Source of the DNA: Thalassotalea sediminis
GTDB lineage: Bacteria > Pseudomonadota > Gammaproteobacteria > Enterobacterales > Alteromonadaceae
DNA length: 64,000 bases
Direction of reading: 5' to 3'
NCBI RefSeq assembly: GCF_030295915.1
Contig: NZ_AP027361.1
Span: forward strand, 1,240,001-1,304,000
Shown here: piece after piece, positions 62,818-64,000 of the stretch
Layout: every line of letters starts with the position of its first letter
Position numbering within the stretch: position 1 is the stretch's first letter
Notes under the pieces: generated by a model
Databases searched by the model: none
Told to the model about the DNA's origin: nothing
The model's input: only the letters and a program-made list of their open reading frames with translations
Made by a program: the position numbers and the translations under genes

Positions 62818-63612
62818 CTATAGTGATTGGATAAGATTGTAGGAGGATAGTGAACTAATATTTTCTGTTAGCTTAGTTTCTATTTCATCTAAAGATTTAA
62901 GCTTTTCACAAAACATGGATGCTTTGCTTTCAATAGCCGTTACTTTGGCACTCATTTCAAGTTCAAGTTCGTCTCCCATATTATTCATACGTTCGTCAAA
63001 AGTTTGAACTCTACTTTCACCAGTACCCTCTGCGTTATTCGTCATTGCTTCGCCAACGGCTAATAAAATTGTACCGATAGATTCTGTAACTAAGGTTTCT
63101 ATTTCTTGTTCGAATTCGCCCGCAAATATTTCGCTGAAATCATCGAAATCCTGAGGAGCGATATAATAGCTTTCATCGCTATGATTAAATCGTTTTCTCA
63201 AGCGCCATTGCATCTCATCAAAGCGTTTTTGAAGTTTTTGATGTGAAGCACTATTTTCACCTGTAACACCCGCTATAACTTTATTAACAGCTTTGAGACC
63301 AACATCTACCCCTTCTATAGCAATCGATACAATTTCCGGTATCTGATAACGAATACCTTTCGCGTAGTCATTTAATAATTTACGTTGCTGATCTGTTAAT
63401 TGGATTTGTCTACCTTGCACGAATAGCTGTTTATCATTGTTTATTTGAACAATTGTTTGGCCATGGTCAAGTATACGTATGTGCGAAGGATCAATGATAA
63501 TGCCATGTTGGAAGTTAATATCGCACTTACTAGCATTAGCATTAACGGCAGAAAAGCTACTGATGCCAATTAAGACAAGTAGCTTACAATACTTTAAAAT
63601 AATTGATTTCAT
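62818..63612 (-). CDS. DUF2884 (YggN-like) periplasmic protein, copy 2
   Basis: A 264-residue exported protein (signal peptide to about residue 27, ANA-S) with the DUF2884 pattern: CDINFQHGIIIDPSHIRIL, a helical middle, ESIGTILLAVGEAM and a late Cys in ASMFCEKLKSLDEIETKL. Same length and motif order as the gene at 27312-28106. Its ATG overlaps the stop of the upstream gene (TAATG), so it is translated as the second gene of an operon with the FapA-like gene. Function is unknown. Confidence 0.83.
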   Translation of the reverse strand: MKSIILKYCKLLVLIGISSFSAVNANASKCDINFQHGIIIDPSHIRILDHGQTIVQINNDKQLFVQGRQIQLTDQQRKLLNDYAKGIRYQIPEIVSIAIEGVDVGLKAVNKVIAGVTGENSASHQKLQKRFDEMQWRLRKRFNHSDESYYIAPQDFDDFSEIFAGEFEQEIETLVTESIGTILLAVGEAMTNNAEGTGESRVQTFDERMNNMGDELELEMSAKVTAIESKASMFCEKLKSLDEIETKLTENISSLSSYNLIQSL

Positions 63613-64000
63613 TAGCTTACAATAGGGTCAATAATTATTTTGCGTTCTTTGTAACGCATTTTACTAGGACCATATTCTCGTTTAGTTTTTTCCTGAAAAT
63701 CGCCTACGATCATTTGTACATTTTGATAGATGCGCTCGGTAGCCTCCACGCAAACACTGCCCATATATCGATTTACTTCTTCTTCTAGTAGTTCTTTTTC
63801 ACTTAGAAGTTTCCCCATCTGATCTGCGTGATGCTTATAAGTTGAAACAACTTTGTTTAGCATTTCAGGGTTTACTTTATCCTTCGGCAATTTACGCAAT
63901 TTATTGCTAGCATCTTTTAGCTCATTAACTTGCTTTGATTCATGCTCTATTTTTGCATCTAATGCGTTAATTTGATCATCAAAATTTTCGAGCTTTTTAG
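63612..64000 (-). CDS. FapA/DUF342-like protein, C-terminal part (runs off the window)
   Basis: The frame is open without a stop up to base 64000, so the gene extends beyond the edge and the TTG at 63899 is internal, not a start. The visible 129 residues are a long charged coiled coil (KKLENFDDQINALDAKIEHE onwards) and a closing segment SVCVEATERIYQNVQMIVGD then EYGPSKMRYKERKIIID, the layout of the FapA (DUF342) C-terminus, where a coiled coil precedes the ERIYPGV-like end of the beta-helical part. FapA proteins are linked to flagella or polymer handling; function here is not assigned. Confidence 0.6.
   Translation of the reverse strand, partial: KKLENFDDQINALDAKIEHESKQVNELKDASNKLRKLPKDKVNPEMLNKVVSTYKHHADQMGKLLSEKELLEEEVNRYMGSVCVEATERIYQNVQMIVGDFQEKTKREYGPSKMRYKERKIIIDPIVS

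Overview
The window is a stretch of chromosomal core genome from a marine gammaproteobacterium of the order Alteromonadales, most likely the Colwelliaceae (Thalassotalea/Colwellia type). This is inferred from the AT-rich sequence, gammaproteobacterial 16S/23S sequences, close resemblance of many proteins to E. coli and Shewanella counterparts, and gene orders typical of the group (yoaA-tsaB-slp-hydrolase-fadD; ileS-lspA-fkpB-ispH followed by minor pilins). The exact taxon was not tested. I see no prophage, integrase, transposase, CRISPR array or toxin-antitoxin pair.

Layout. 1-540: AT-rich leader with a 20-bp perfect hairpin. 540-7650 (+): yoaA helicase, tsaB, a Gln-rich small protein, an M50B-type membrane protease, an Slp lipoprotein, an alpha/beta hydrolase and fadD. 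7717-8454 (-): yciK. 8700-16900: a Pla-1/cef (VolA)-type surface lipase, sohB, tpm, a dicarboxylate/amino-acid symporter (-) and a large Ig-like lipoprotein. 16974-25141: an arginase-family enzyme (-), topA, small and SDR genes (-), an azlCD exporter pair, an acyltransferase (-) and a DUF3718 protein (-). 25349-31112: GNAT, hpf, lepB (-), a DUF2884/YggN protein, tapT (DTW), an M49-like lipoprotein (-) and rpsT (-).

31497-47040: murJ, ribF, ileS, lspA, fkpB and ispH, then pilV-pilW-pilX-pilY1-pilE-tapY2, with two FimT/GspH pseudopilins convergent to it. 47108-55265: nadE (-), glnB, bamD (-), rluD-pgeF, clpB, a DUF4124 protein (-) and pssA. 55400-61200: a complete rRNA operon (tandem P1/P2, boxA, 16S, tRNA-Ala(TGC), 23S, 5S, two terminators). 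61406-64000: ylqF, a HIT protein, a second DUF2884/YggN gene (-) and the 3' end of a FapA/DUF342-like gene (-) that runs off the window.

Functional themes are fatty-acid and lipid handling (lipase, fadD, acyltransferase, pssA), with candidate FadR- and PsrA-type operators in front of fadD and a candidate FadR site in front of the lipase; envelope biogenesis (lspA, lepB, bamD, murJ, slp); type IV pilus priming; and translation (rrn, rpsT, ileS, hpf, ylqF, rluD, tapT). I did not find a convincing undescribed multi-gene system. The most unusual signals are regulatory or structural: the lipid operators, long perfect hairpins, the duplicated DUF2884 genes and the structured element between the two rrn terminators.
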